Source: Burkholderia sp. SRS-46
Lineage (GTDB): Bacteria; Pseudomonadota; Gammaproteobacteria; Burkholderiales; Burkholderiaceae
DNA length: 64,000 nucleotides
Assembly (NCBI RefSeq): GCF_004343775.1
Contig: NZ_PTXL01000003.1
Location: forward strand, 310,001 to 374,000
Direction of reading: 5' to 3'
In this document: positions 54,498 to 63,700 of the stretch, piece after piece
Numbering within the stretch: the first letter of the stretch is position 1
How the letters are laid out: each line of letters starts with the position of its first letter
Translations under genes and position numbers: made by a program
The notes under the pieces: model-generated
What the model was told of the DNA's origin: nothing
Databases searched by the model: none
The model's input: the letters and a program-made list of their open reading frames with translations, nothing else

Positions 54498-56336
54498 ATG
54501 ACACTAGACTCTCAGGAACCTGCGGTGCATGTTCATTTCCAGCCTAACGTAATTTGCCTGTACGAGGATATTTCCTACACCGTCAATACCGACGGAACCT
54601 TCCTTCAGGAAGTCTGCTTTCAATTGCGCATCGAGACCGACCAAGGCGTCCAGGAACATGGTCAGATTTCGCTCCGTTACAGCGAGTCGCTGGAAACGCT
54701 CACTATAGATAGCGCATATACGACCACTGCCGACGGCGAGCGCCTGGAAGTCAGCACCGACAGAATTCTCGAGCAGCAGACAGCGGAAAGTGCGCGCGCA
54801 CCGATGTTCGACGACAACAAAGTCAAGGTCGTGGTGTTCCCGTCGGTCGGCATCGGAGCCACGCTTACGCTGAGGTATCGCCGATTCCTCAGGAAGCCTG
54901 TGTTTCCCGGGCACTTCGCGGTGGTCGAATACTTCAGCTGCGAAATGCCACGCCAGGCGACAGCGCTGACCATTCACGCGCCAGCTTCAATGACGCTACA
55001 TGTCGACGCGGTCGATTTACCTGGCGGGCGCACGACGTCGGACGATCCAGACACGCAGCGCTGGCATTGGCATCTCGCCGAACAGCCTGCCCGTCCGCCT
55101 GAGTTTGATTCGGTCAGCGACGTCGATTACAGCGCGCGGGTGGCAGTCACCACGTTTCCCGATTTCGATGCCGTCGGCGCGGCATACCTGCATCACGCAG
55201 CCCCGCAGGCCACGGTAACGCCCTCCATTCAAGCACTCGCGAACAAATTGACCGAGGGTGAGACAAACCCGCTGAAACAGGCCGAGATTCTATATAACTG
55301 GGTCAGCACGAATATTCGCTATGTCGCAATTCACTTCGGTCTCGGCGGAGTGATCCCGCATAATGCAGATGCCGTGTTGTCAACGGCCTATGGCGATTGC
55401 AAGGATCACGTCACCCTGCTTGAAGCGTTGCTCAGCGCGAAAAACATCCGCAGCTCGCCGGTCCTGGTCAACTCCGGCTCCATCTACTGGCTGCCCAAGG
55501 TCGCGCTCCCCCTTGGGATATTCGATCATGTGATCACCTATCTTCCGGACTTCGATTTGTTCGCCGATTCGACTGCCACCTCGGCTCGACTCGGAACGCT
55601 GCCCACCTCCTTACTGGGCAAATCGGCTCTGGTCATTCGACACCACGAGCATTCGGCGCGCGTCGCCACCCTTCCGGTTGCCACGCCCGACAACGCACGC
55701 GTTCGCACCGTCACCCATATCACGCTCGATCGGGAAGGCAATGTCACAGGCACCAGCAGGATCGAGAATGAAGGCCCGTTCGACTGGATTGCGCGACAGA
55801 TCTTCGCATCCATTCGCCCAGGGCAAGAGGCTCAGGCCGCCGCGCGTGTTCTGATGGTTACAGGACAGGATGGCAATGGAACCTACGGGCACAGCGAGAT
55901 CAACGACCTGACGCGGCCGTTCCGTTACGAAGCGACGTTCCAGTTGCCCGATTACGCGCTGTTTCCAGGGCCGGGCGCCATTCCCGCTCCCGTGGGATTG
56001 AGCAGCTTCAGCAGCATCCGCGCAGCGCTCGAGCAAGCCGGATTGCCGGCGCGAGCCCAGGCGATGCCCTATGTCGGCCGCCAGGTCGATGAGATAACCG
56101 TCATCGTGTTCCCCGACCATATCGCGATCCCGCAATTGCCATCGGCCACGCGAATCTCGTCGCCGCTCGGTGCTTACTCTTCGTCTTATCAAGCGAGCGG
56201 ACAAACGATCACCGTGACGAGACAACTCGCGCTGCGACTCGCCGGTCCACTGCTGGAACCGGCGCATTATCTGCATTTCAGGGAAATGGCTCGCCAGATC
56301 AAACGGGACCTCCGGACACAACTCGTCTATTTCTGA
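54498..56336 (+). CDS. DUF3857 and transglutaminase-like domain protein
   Basis: A 612-aa protein. The N-terminal DUF3857 domain (about residues 20-190) precedes a transglutaminase-like domain whose catalytic triad is in YGDCKDHVTLLEALL (Cys about 301), FDHVITYLPDFDLFADST (His about 342, Asp about 357). No signal peptide is seen in the first 20 residues, unusual for proteins of this type. Function is unknown; it may cleave or cross-link proteins. It converges on, and overlaps by 10 bp, the tolC-like gene of the microcin-like operon. Base composition is slightly lower in GC than in its left neighbours. Confidence 0.88.
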   Translation: MTLDSQEPAVHVHFQPNVICLYEDISYTVNTDGTFLQEVCFQLRIETDQGVQEHGQISLRYSESLETLTIDSAYTTTADGERLEVSTDRILEQQTAESARAPMFDDNKVKVVVFPSVGIGATLTLRYRRFLRKPVFPGHFAVVEYFSCEMPRQATALTIHAPASMTLHVDAVDLPGGRTTSDDPDTQRWHWHLAEQPARPPEFDSVSDVDYSARVAVTTFPDFDAVGAAYLHHAAPQATVTPSIQALANKLTEGETNPLKQAEILYNWVSTNIRYVAIHFGLGGVIPHNADAVLSTAYGDCKDHVTLLEALLSAKNIRSSPVLVNSGSIYWLPKVALPLGIFDHVITYLPDFDLFADSTATSARLGTLPTSLLGKSALVIRHHEHSARVATLPVATPDNARVRTVTHITLDREGNVTGTSRIENEGPFDWIARQIFASIRPGQEAQAAARVLMVTGQDGNGTYGHSEINDLTRPFRYEATFQLPDYALFPGPGAIPAPVGLSSFSSIRAALEQAGLPARAQAMPYVGRQVDEITVIVFPDHIAIPQLPSATRISSPLGAYSSSYQASGQTITVTRQLALRLAGPLLEPAHYLHFREMARQIKRDLRTQLVYF

Positions 56337-57763
56337 CTGACGGAAAGATCGAGCTTTCCCAAACTTGCGACAAGCTTCAGGCGCGCGCTTCGCCACTTCG
56401 ACACGGCGAGCACGCGCTGCTTCTGCGCGTCCGCAAGCGCCGTCTGTGCATTCAACAACTCGGTAAACGTGCCCACCCCTTCCTTGTATCGGCCGCGTGC
56501 CACATCGAGTGCGCGCCGGGCATCCACCAGCAACTCCCGCGAGTTGGACAGGTTTGCAGCATCGGCGCGCAGGCTCTGGTAGCTCGTCCAGACGTCCAGC
56601 GACACCTGCAGTTCGGCGTCGTGCAATGCGGCCTCCTGCGCGTCCGCCTGAGCCTGCGTCTGCCCGGTGCGATAGCCGGATGCGAATCCCTCAAACAGTG
56701 GAATCGTCAACTGCACGCCGATCGTGCTACCGCGACTCCCGGTGACCGGCACCGATTGCTGTTGGTACGACGGACTGTTCTGCGTCACGCTACCGATCAA
56801 CGCAATGGTCGGGCGGCCCTGCGCACGAGAGGCATCGACATTCGCACGCGCAGCGTCGAGTCTCGCGCGTGCGGCCGCAAGCTTCGGCTGACGCCGCTTC
56901 GCCTCATCGATCAACTGGTCGACGCCGGCATCGTGTTCGGCCTGACCTTCCACCGTCAACTCCTGCGAATCGATCCGTACCGGCACGTTTGCGTCGAGCC
57001 CCATCGTCACCGCCAACGCGCCGCTCGCGACCCCTACTTCGCCCTCGGCGCTCACTCGGTCGAGCATTGCGCGACGATAGCTGGTACGGGCCTGCAATTC
57101 GTCAGCAAGCGTCCCGGCGCCAGCCGCGTGCTTGGCCGACGCCTGCACAAAACTTTCTCGCGCGATCGATTCGGTACGCTGTGCGGCGTCGAGCGACGCT
57201 CGTGCGTTGCGTAGCGCGTAGAACGCCTGCGCGGCGTTGAGGATCACGGATTGCAGCACCTCGTCCTGTACGGCATTGGCGAGCGCGAGCAACGCGCCGG
57301 CGCGCCGCCGAGCCGCGTCACGCTTGCCAAAGTCGAACAGCACCCAGTTGAGGGTCAGCATGCCGTACCTGCTCGACGTGCTTTGCGACCGGCGTATCTC
57401 GCCCGCGCCGAATGCACTGTAGTCGTAGGTCGTGGACAAGGTGTCATGCTCGACACCCACCGTCGCGTTCGCCGTCGGCAAGTATGCAGAATCGGCGACG
57501 CCGAGCGCCGCGGCTTGCGCGCGCGCTTCCGCCCAGGCCCGACGGGCCTGCGGAGCCGCACAAATTGCCTGCACGATCGCGTCGTCGAGTTCAAGCGGGC
57601 GATCTTCCGGCATTGCGCGGCACGATGCGTCCCTCAGCAACGGTGCGGCCGGCGTTGCCGACACATCGTCAAGCGTGCGAAACACGTCGATCGCTTGCGC
57701 ATTGGCGCAAGAAGGCATTGCCGGCACGGCAATCGAAACGGCAACGATCAGGCACAGCTTCAT
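56327..57763 (-). CDS. TolC-family outer-membrane channel
   Basis: A 478-aa outer-membrane efflux protein. The signal peptide is MKLCLIVAVSIAVPAMPSCA; two OEP repeats follow with helical segments such as AQAFYALRNARASLDAAQRT (about 168) and the C-terminal FTELLNAQTALADAQKQRVL. It forms the exit duct of a type I secretion system. Its start overlaps the ABC transporter stop by 4 bp, and it is the last gene of the microcin-like operon. Confidence 0.92.
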   Translation of the reverse strand: MKLCLIVAVSIAVPAMPSCANAQAIDVFRTLDDVSATPAAPLLRDASCRAMPEDRPLELDDAIVQAICAAPQARRAWAEARAQAAALGVADSAYLPTANATVGVEHDTLSTTYDYSAFGAGEIRRSQSTSSRYGMLTLNWVLFDFGKRDAARRRAGALLALANAVQDEVLQSVILNAAQAFYALRNARASLDAAQRTESIARESFVQASAKHAAGAGTLADELQARTSYRRAMLDRVSAEGEVGVASGALAVTMGLDANVPVRIDSQELTVEGQAEHDAGVDQLIDEAKRRQPKLAAARARLDAARANVDASRAQGRPTIALIGSVTQNSPSYQQQSVPVTGSRGSTIGVQLTIPLFEGFASGYRTGQTQAQADAQEAALHDAELQVSLDVWTSYQSLRADAANLSNSRELLVDARRALDVARGRYKEGVGTFTELLNAQTALADAQKQRVLAVSKWRSARLKLVASLGKLDLSVSQK

Positions 57764-59943
57764 GAACCAACCCGCAGATGGCGTTCCGCCCCGTCCGCGC
57801 TCGGCGCGTCGGGCGCACCTGTTGCAGCCGTCGGCCGATCGGATACGATCCGTCCGTCTCTCAGCATCACGACCCGCTCGGCGGACGCGATCGTTTCCGG
57901 GCGATGCGCAACGATGATGCGCGTCATCCGTAACGCACTGACGGCCACATTGACCTGTTGTTCGCGCTCCAGGTCGAGATGACTCGTGGCCTCATCGAGC
58001 ACAAGGATCCCCGGGCGCTTGTACAGCGCGCGGGCAAGCAGCACACGTTGCTTCTGACCGCCCGACAACACCGTGCCCATGTCGCCTACGAGCGTGTTGT
58101 AACCCATCGGCATCGCGACGATATCGTCATGCACCGCCGCCAGCCGCGCGCATTCGACGATCCACTGCGTGTCGGCATCTGGATCGAAAAAACTGATGTT
58201 GTCGGCTATCGACCCGGCAAACAACACGTCGTCCTGCAATACGGTGCCGACAAGCGCCCGCAGCCGCCGAAGCCCAAGCCGGGCGACGTCGACGCCGCCG
58301 ATCCGCACCTGGCCGTCGGTCGGGTCGAGCACACCGAGCAGCACATTGACGAGCGTCGTCTTGCCGCAGCCAGACGGTCCGACAAGCGCAACGGATTCGC
58401 CCGGAGCGATTTTCAGTGACACGCAGTCGAGCACCGCCGGTTCGCCGTCCGCATAGCGGAAACCGATCTCGCGGAATTCGATGCCGGCCGCGAGATCGTC
58501 CGCCTCGCCGGGCACATGGCGAAGACCCGTTTCCGGCTCAGGCTGCGCGAACACGATGTCGGCAAGTCGCTCGCCCTGCAGCTGCAACATCCGGACTTCG
58601 AAATACTTGTCGATCAGACTGCCGACGCGAGAGTCGAACTGACTCTTGTACGCGTTGAACGCCATCAGCACGCCGACGGTAAACTGACCGTCCATCACCA
58701 TTCGTGCGCCAAGCCACACGATCAGCAGTCCCTCGATGCCGAACAGCAGCCCGTTGAGGTGTTGGTAGAGCAACTGCAACTTCTGTACATGCAGTCCCGC
58801 GTTAACCTGCTCGACGAGCAGCGACAGCCAGCTTGCGCGACGCTCGTCCTGTCTGTTGAACAGCTTGATCGTCTTCACGCCGCGCACGGTTTCGAGGAAA
58901 TGGGAATGTTGCTTGGCCATTCGCACGATCTGCTCCTCGGTCGCCCGTCGCAGCGGCTGGTACCAGAGCCATCGCAGCAGCGCGTAGAGCGCCATCGCAA
59001 CAAGCGCGACACACCCAAGCACGCGACTGTAGACGAACATCATCCCCAACGTGACGATCGTCATCAGCCCATCGATCACGGCGCTCAGGAACGATGTCGT
59101 GAGTGTCTGCTGAATCGTGTCGACCGCGCCGAAGCGCGACACGATATCACCGAGATTGCGGCGCTCGAAGTAACGCATGGGCAGGCTCAGCAGGTGCGTA
59201 AAGGTATTGGCGCGCCACTGCACGTTGAGTGTCGTGCCGAAGTACATCAGCGCCCATGCGCGGATTGCGCTCGTCGCCTGCTGCATCAACAGCAGCAGAG
59301 CGAAGCCAAGCACGAGCACGGTCAACAGGTCGTGGTCCACGCCGACGATCACCTCGTCGATCACCCACTGCAGGAAGAACGGTTGCACCACCGCAAATAT
59401 CTCGAGTGCCAGCGCGAGCAACAGCACCTGGCCGAGCGAGCGTGACAAACCCGACACGGGTCCGAGCAACGCGCGCAGCTTGACGGCCGGCGCGGCATCG
59501 CGCAACTCGAAGCTTCTGGTCGGCCACAACTCCAGCGCGACACCGGTGAACGAACGCGACAGCACGTCGAGCGGCAGCTTGCGGATGCCCTGAGCCGGAT
59601 CGTGGATCACCGCAGATTTTCCGCTCACCTCCTTCAATACGACGAAGTGGTTGAAGTTCCAATGCAGAATGCACGGCACGCACAGTTGGTCGAGGCGATC
59701 GAGATCCACCTTCAACGCACGCGTCCCGAGATTGAACCGCTGTGCTATCTCGATCAAGCGGCCGAGCCCGGTCCCCTTCAGTGACACGGGAAAACGGCCG
59801 CGCAACGTCGCCACGTCGACGTGGTGGCCGTGATGGCCGGCTATCATGGCAAGGCACGCGAGTCCGCATTCAGTGGCCTCGGTTTGCAAAAGCATCGGGA
59901 GCTTGCTGCCGACGCCAAACGAGAGTCGGTCGAGAATGGACAT
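57760..59943 (-). CDS. C39 peptidase-containing ABC transporter (bacteriocin exporter)
   Basis: A 727-aa peptidase-ABC transporter. The N-terminal C39 domain has Cys in QTEATECGLACLAMIAGHHG (about 27), His in LHWNFNHFVVLKEV (about 98) and Asp in VIHDPAQG (about 114), all catalytic. Six membrane helices follow, then the ABC domain with VGPSGCGKTTLVNVLLG, LSGGQKQRVLLARAL and LVLDEATSHLD. It cuts double-glycine leaders and exports the peptide, and would process the Gly-rich precursor at 63701-63967. Confidence 0.95.
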   Translation of the reverse strand: MSILDRLSFGVGSKLPMLLQTEATECGLACLAMIAGHHGHHVDVATLRGRFPVSLKGTGLGRLIEIAQRFNLGTRALKVDLDRLDQLCVPCILHWNFNHFVVLKEVSGKSAVIHDPAQGIRKLPLDVLSRSFTGVALELWPTRSFELRDAAPAVKLRALLGPVSGLSRSLGQVLLLALALEIFAVVQPFFLQWVIDEVIVGVDHDLLTVLVLGFALLLLMQQATSAIRAWALMYFGTTLNVQWRANTFTHLLSLPMRYFERRNLGDIVSRFGAVDTIQQTLTTSFLSAVIDGLMTIVTLGMMFVYSRVLGCVALVAMALYALLRWLWYQPLRRATEEQIVRMAKQHSHFLETVRGVKTIKLFNRQDERRASWLSLLVEQVNAGLHVQKLQLLYQHLNGLLFGIEGLLIVWLGARMVMDGQFTVGVLMAFNAYKSQFDSRVGSLIDKYFEVRMLQLQGERLADIVFAQPEPETGLRHVPGEADDLAAGIEFREIGFRYADGEPAVLDCVSLKIAPGESVALVGPSGCGKTTLVNVLLGVLDPTDGQVRIGGVDVARLGLRRLRALVGTVLQDDVLFAGSIADNISFFDPDADTQWIVECARLAAVHDDIVAMPMGYNTLVGDMGTVLSGGQKQRVLLARALYKRPGILVLDEATSHLDLEREQQVNVAVSALRMTRIIVAHRPETIASAERVVMLRDGRIVSDRPTAATGAPDAPSADGAERHLRVGS

Positions 59944-59958
59944 GGGTAGACCAAGAAG

Positions 59959-61233
59959 TCAGAATTTACCTGTGAGGCTGTAGAGCGGTTCAAGCACCCA
60001 TTCGTATAGCCGTCGGCGCTCCTGGAGGACGTCTGCCTGCAACGCCAAGCCGGCCTGAAGCGGCTGAGGTTTGCCATAGGCAGTCACCGTCTGCGCGTCG
60101 AGCATGGCGGTGACCCGATAGAACGCACCGTCGCCGCCACGAGCAAGAGCGTCCTGCATCCCGCTCGTCGACAGCTCGGCGGTCGACAGCGCGGTGCGCG
60201 CAATTGACGTGACATGCGCACGGTACTGGCCGAACTTCTGATACGGATAGGCCTGATAGCGCACTCGCACCGGATCGCCGACATGCACAAAGCCGATAGC
60301 CGTGCTCGGCACAAATAGATGAACCTGCCAACGCGCGCCGTCCGGCACGATACTCGCCACTGGACGGGTGGTATCGATCGTCTGGCCAGGCTCGGCAATC
60401 ACCGCAGTCGCAACCCCCGTCTCCGGCGCCGTGACGACAAGTTCCCGTCGTGCCTCGCTCTCGATCAGCGACTGGTCGATCTCGATCACGTTGCGCTCGA
60501 TCTGCGAGAGCTGGTTCTGCTGCTTGAGACGAATGCCTGCGATCTCGTTGACCGCTTCCGTGAGCGACTGCTGCACACTGGCGCGATCCCGCTGCAAACC
60601 GAGCAGCTTCGATTGCTGGTCGAGCAAGTCCGCCTGCCGCTGCTGGAACTGGTCGGTCGAGATGTAGTCCTGCGCCAGCAGCCGCTTGTAGCGAGCGACA
60701 CCGTCGGCGGCAATCGCCGCACGTTCGTGTTGGCCCGCAAGCTGGTCGTTGAGGCGTGCGAGCTCCGCCCGCAGGCTCTCGGCCTTTTCTTCCAGCGTGT
60801 CGCGCGCGTCCTGCTGCAGCACACGCGTCTTGTCCATTTCCTGCAGCAACGAGTGCTTGCGCAGGCGGGCTTGCTCGATCAGTGCCGCCTGTGTGCGCCC
60901 TTCGGCCGCGCTCTGCAGGTCGATCGAGATCGCGTACAACACCGTACCCCGCGTTACGTGACTGCCTTCAGCGACAGTCTTGCGCAGCACGATGCCCGGT
61001 TGCCGGGCGTAGATTTTCACGAGACCGGTATCGGGTACGACGACGCCTTCGACCGTCGAGCGACGCGTATAGCTGCCAAGCGCAAACAGCATCACGACGG
61101 CAAGCGCCATGCATGTAGCGGCGACCGTCAGGAAGCCCAGCGATACGGGGCGCACGAGCACGATCTCACCCACTGCCGGCGTGCACTGACCTGCCCGGGC
61201 TTCAGGCCGGAACAACGATGAAATGACGGACAT
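59959..61233 (-). CDS. HlyD-family membrane fusion protein
   Basis: A 424-aa adaptor. An N-terminal membrane helix (FLTVAATCMALAVVMLFALG, about 35-54) is followed by a biotinyl-lipoyl-like strand pair, a long coiled coil (about 120-240) and a C-terminal beta-barrel (VAVIAEPGQTIDTTRPVASI-type region). It bridges the C39 ABC transporter and the TolC-like channel. The ATG at 61233 overlaps the stop of the small ORF at 61233-61406; an adjacent GTG would add one residue. Confidence 0.93.
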   Translation of the reverse strand: MSVISSLFRPEARAGQCTPAVGEIVLVRPVSLGFLTVAATCMALAVVMLFALGSYTRRSTVEGVVVPDTGLVKIYARQPGIVLRKTVAEGSHVTRGTVLYAISIDLQSAAEGRTQAALIEQARLRKHSLLQEMDKTRVLQQDARDTLEEKAESLRAELARLNDQLAGQHERAAIAADGVARYKRLLAQDYISTDQFQQRQADLLDQQSKLLGLQRDRASVQQSLTEAVNEIAGIRLKQQNQLSQIERNVIEIDQSLIESEARRELVVTAPETGVATAVIAEPGQTIDTTRPVASIVPDGARWQVHLFVPSTAIGFVHVGDPVRVRYQAYPYQKFGQYRAHVTSIARTALSTAELSTSGMQDALARGGDGAFYRVTAMLDAQTVTAYGKPQPLQAGLALQADVLQERRRLYEWVLEPLYSLTGKF

Positions 61234-61406
61234 CACTTGGCGCGCATCAAACGGTCAGACATATCAAGCCAATGCCACCGTGCAACCAGGTCCATCGTCT
61301 CGATGCCAAAGGCTTCCTTCCGTTTGCGCATTCCAACCCACCCATTGTCCGGACTATTGAATACGAGGCACATTTCCGCAGATTCGCTCGATTTCCGCTT
61401 CGCCAT
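61233..61406 (-). CDS. Small coupled ORF in the microcin-like operon
   Basis: A 57-aa frame starting MAKRKSSESAEMCLVFNSPD, overlapping the SelO-like gene 3' end by about 50 bp and, by ATGA, the HlyD-like gene. It fills an otherwise empty gap of about 120 bp. The product is basic, not membrane-like, and matches no family I recognise. An immunity protein or a coupling leader are possibilities. I cannot exclude that it is only a translational bridge. Confidence 0.4.
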   Translation of the reverse strand: MAKRKSSESAEMCLVFNSPDNGWVGMRKRKEAFGIETMDLVARWHWLDMSDRLMRAK

Positions 61407-63084
61407 AAAAGGCAAGCATTGAATGAAATTCGTGGCGCTGCCGTACAAGACTGCCGAACTCCGCGGGGCGGTACACTTCGCTTTCGCTCCCATGCACGAC
61501 CCTGAATCGTTCTTCAACCAACAAGAACTCGATCTTCAGGTCGCTCTCTCGCCAGACATCCACGACCATCCCGTCTTCGTATCTCAATACCAGCAGCGAC
61601 TGCTGCTTCTGCCTGTTGATGAATTCGCCCCTGACTTCACTCTCGTCGCCGGCTTCGACGATTCCCTTCAGCATTTGCTTTAACGCATCGCGATTCAGGC
61701 AGGCCGATTCGCCAAGGTACTTTTTCCTGTTGATACCGAAGCCGCGAACCAGCGCATCGCCAGAGATGTTCATCGTTCTCCCCACGTCGGACACGACGCC
61801 AAGAACCTCGGCATATGCGCGGGTCAGCACCTGACGCCGCTGTGGCCATCGGAACGGGCGAATGGCGCCGTGATGCACGAAGTCCCAGAACGACAGCCAG
61901 TCGAACTTCCCCGACAGACTGAAAAGACGAGGATCGTGCTCGTCCCGTCCGCCTTCGACATCCAGTTGCGCAACCCACTCGACCAGTGTCGATTTGAGCT
62001 CATTCATCCAGCCCGCCACGATCGGGTCATCTGCTATTTTTTCGGCAAGCGCGCGCGGCACCCCCGCCATACATAGAAAATATCGGGCACATTTCGCATC
62101 GAATTCGCGTGAGAACTCGCGAACGGCATGGCCGAGAACCTGTGCAGAAAGCGCATCATCTTTGATCCAGTATTTGTTCGCATAAAAACATATCGAAGCA
62201 ATACTCTTCACGATCGGCAGATGCTCACGCGACGCCTTGTTCCAGATGGCCTTCAGATCCGGCAGCGATTCAGCACCAAACGACAGCAACGACATGACGG
62301 ATGTGAAATCGAGAAGACGTCCGTCGATCGAGACGTTCGACGACGTGCAGCCATGCGCCATGAAGCGAGAACGCATGTACGCGAGTTGGGCTGCAATTCG
62401 ACGCGCGAACTCACCGAGCCCCGCGGAGAATCTCTCCTTGTCCGACATGCCACGCCACTGCTGCTCGGCGATGAAAGCCGGTCGCGGCAGGATCTCTCCC
62501 AGGTATCGAACCGAATTTCTGACACGACGAACGTCTGCCTCACGGTGCCAGGATGCGTCGCGAATCGGCTTGAAGTAAATTGCGCGCTCGAAATGGGCAG
62601 GCCGGATCTCCGGCCTTCTGATCAGCAACGCGCGTGCGCCGCCGTCGATATGTACGTGTTCCCCCATTTTCAGAACCGCCACTACCCTCTGCACGCCGTA
62701 AGGAACGACCGCTTCGAGGATTTCGCTCCACGCTGCCTCATAGATCGCGTCTACCAGCGACAAGTGACCATTTGAATGCGCACCGTCCGAATCGCACCCC
62801 AACAAGAGATTTGCGCCAATGCCCTTTACCTGCAGATCGATCGACAAGCCACATCGGACACCGCCACCGTTATTGACGATCTCCTCCCCGCCGTAGCGCT
62901 CGCTCAGCCATATTTGCTGCTCGGCACGTCGATCGCGAGGGCGGGCGGCGAGGACAAAGGCACATTGGTCGATCAACGCGCGCTGACTTATCGCCTCGGC
63001 GTCGTTCTTGTAGACGACGCTTACTCCTTTGACCCGTTCTACCAATATCGGCACAAATACATCGTCGAGCTCATCGAGCGTCAT
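61354..63084 (-). CDS. SelO-like (YdiU-fold) maturation protein of the microcin-like operon
   Basis: About 576 aa from ATG 63084, which has AAAGG 7 bases upstream; ATGs at 63099 and 63144 are alternatives. Residues around 90-200 follow the SelO pattern: IDLQVKGIGANLLLG resembles ELQLKGxGxTPYSR, CDSDGAH aligns with GDGRA, WSEILEAVVPYGVQRVVAVL with the SEAM-GxPTTRAL helix, and RRPEIRPAHFERA with the RVAPSFxRFGxFE strand. SelO transfers AMP to proteins. Position next to an HlyC-like gene resembles the MceJ/MchC proteins of class IIb microcins; that link is inference. It is probably a peptide-modifying enzyme. Confidence 0.65.
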   Translation of the reverse strand: MTLDELDDVFVPILVERVKGVSVVYKNDAEAISQRALIDQCAFVLAARPRDRRAEQQIWLSERYGGEEIVNNGGGVRCGLSIDLQVKGIGANLLLGCDSDGAHSNGHLSLVDAIYEAAWSEILEAVVPYGVQRVVAVLKMGEHVHIDGGARALLIRRPEIRPAHFERAIYFKPIRDASWHREADVRRVRNSVRYLGEILPRPAFIAEQQWRGMSDKERFSAGLGEFARRIAAQLAYMRSRFMAHGCTSSNVSIDGRLLDFTSVMSLLSFGAESLPDLKAIWNKASREHLPIVKSIASICFYANKYWIKDDALSAQVLGHAVREFSREFDAKCARYFLCMAGVPRALAEKIADDPIVAGWMNELKSTLVEWVAQLDVEGGRDEHDPRLFSLSGKFDWLSFWDFVHHGAIRPFRWPQRRQVLTRAYAEVLGVVSDVGRTMNISGDALVRGFGINRKKYLGESACLNRDALKQMLKGIVEAGDESEVRGEFINRQKQQSLLVLRYEDGMVVDVWRESDLKIEFLLVEERFRVVHGSESEVYRPAEFGSLVRQRHEFHSMLAFYGEAEIERICGNVPRIQ

Positions 63085-63163
63085 CACCTGACCTTTCATT
63101 CGGTTTATTTTCGATCTCGATCCGTCGCCTGCGACAACAGTCATGTCGGCGAAGCAGGCGATA

Positions 63164-63607
63164 TCAGGACAGTGCCTTTCTGCGAACGTGCGACGCCGAC
63201 GATCCACGACGCGTCAACCAGAAGACTTCGTCGTGTTCGCGGGAGAATTTTTCCCTGATGAATCTTGCAACGCCCGCCAATCCACCCCGGTGAATTGAAA
63301 GATCGATCACCCAAAGGTCAGGCCCTTCATTCCATTCAGACAAGTGCGATATGAATCCACCGCCCTCGACCGTCCGAACGACATCGTCCGAGAGAAAAGC
63401 CCAGGTGACAAAGCCAACCGGCTTTCCATTCGCGTTAAAAAATACCTTGATCTGCCTGAGTTCGATTGCCGGCAGAATCCAGGAATTCAGGCGAACGAGA
63501 TCGCGATTCGATGCCGCGGGTTGCGCAAGCATCAAGCTTGCGACACACCCAAGTTCCTCATATTTCCTTCTGATGAGATCATCAGTGAAGTCACTTCTTT
63601 CAGCCAT
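63164..63607 (-). CDS. HlyC-like toxin-activating acyltransferase homologue (MceI/MchD type)
   Basis: A 147-aa protein beginning MAERSDFTDDLIRRKYEELG. The segments LGCVASLMLAQPAASN, NSWILPAIELRQIKVFF, PVGFVTWAFLS and LWVIDLSIHRGG align without gaps to HlyC of E. coli (recalled). The HlyC catalytic Ser20 and His23 positions read Gln and Ala here, while the Asp of WFID is kept. HlyC moves acyl groups from ACP to toxin lysines; the MceI/MchD relatives help attach a siderophore to microcins. It sits between the precursor gene and the SelO-like gene. Confidence 0.85.
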   Translation of the reverse strand: MAERSDFTDDLIRRKYEELGCVASLMLAQPAASNRDLVRLNSWILPAIELRQIKVFFNANGKPVGFVTWAFLSDDVVRTVEGGGFISHLSEWNEGPDLWVIDLSIHRGGLAGVARFIREKFSREHDEVFWLTRRGSSASHVRRKALS

Positions 63608-63637
63608 GCGATGCAATCGGTATCGGGTATAAAGACA

Positions 63638-63663
63638 GGCGGCCGCAATTTCTCGCAGCCGCC
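63638..63663 (-). terminator. Attenuator-like hairpin after the precursor gene
   Basis: GGCGGC and GCCGCC arms, extended by further G-C pairs past a mismatch, lie 38 bp after the precursor stop codon and before the maturation genes, followed on the minus strand by a short T-rich stretch. Partial termination here would keep precursor mRNA in excess. Confidence 0.5.
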
Positions 63664-63700
63664 CAGGCGTTAGCTATATGTCACGGTCGCCAACCTGCGA

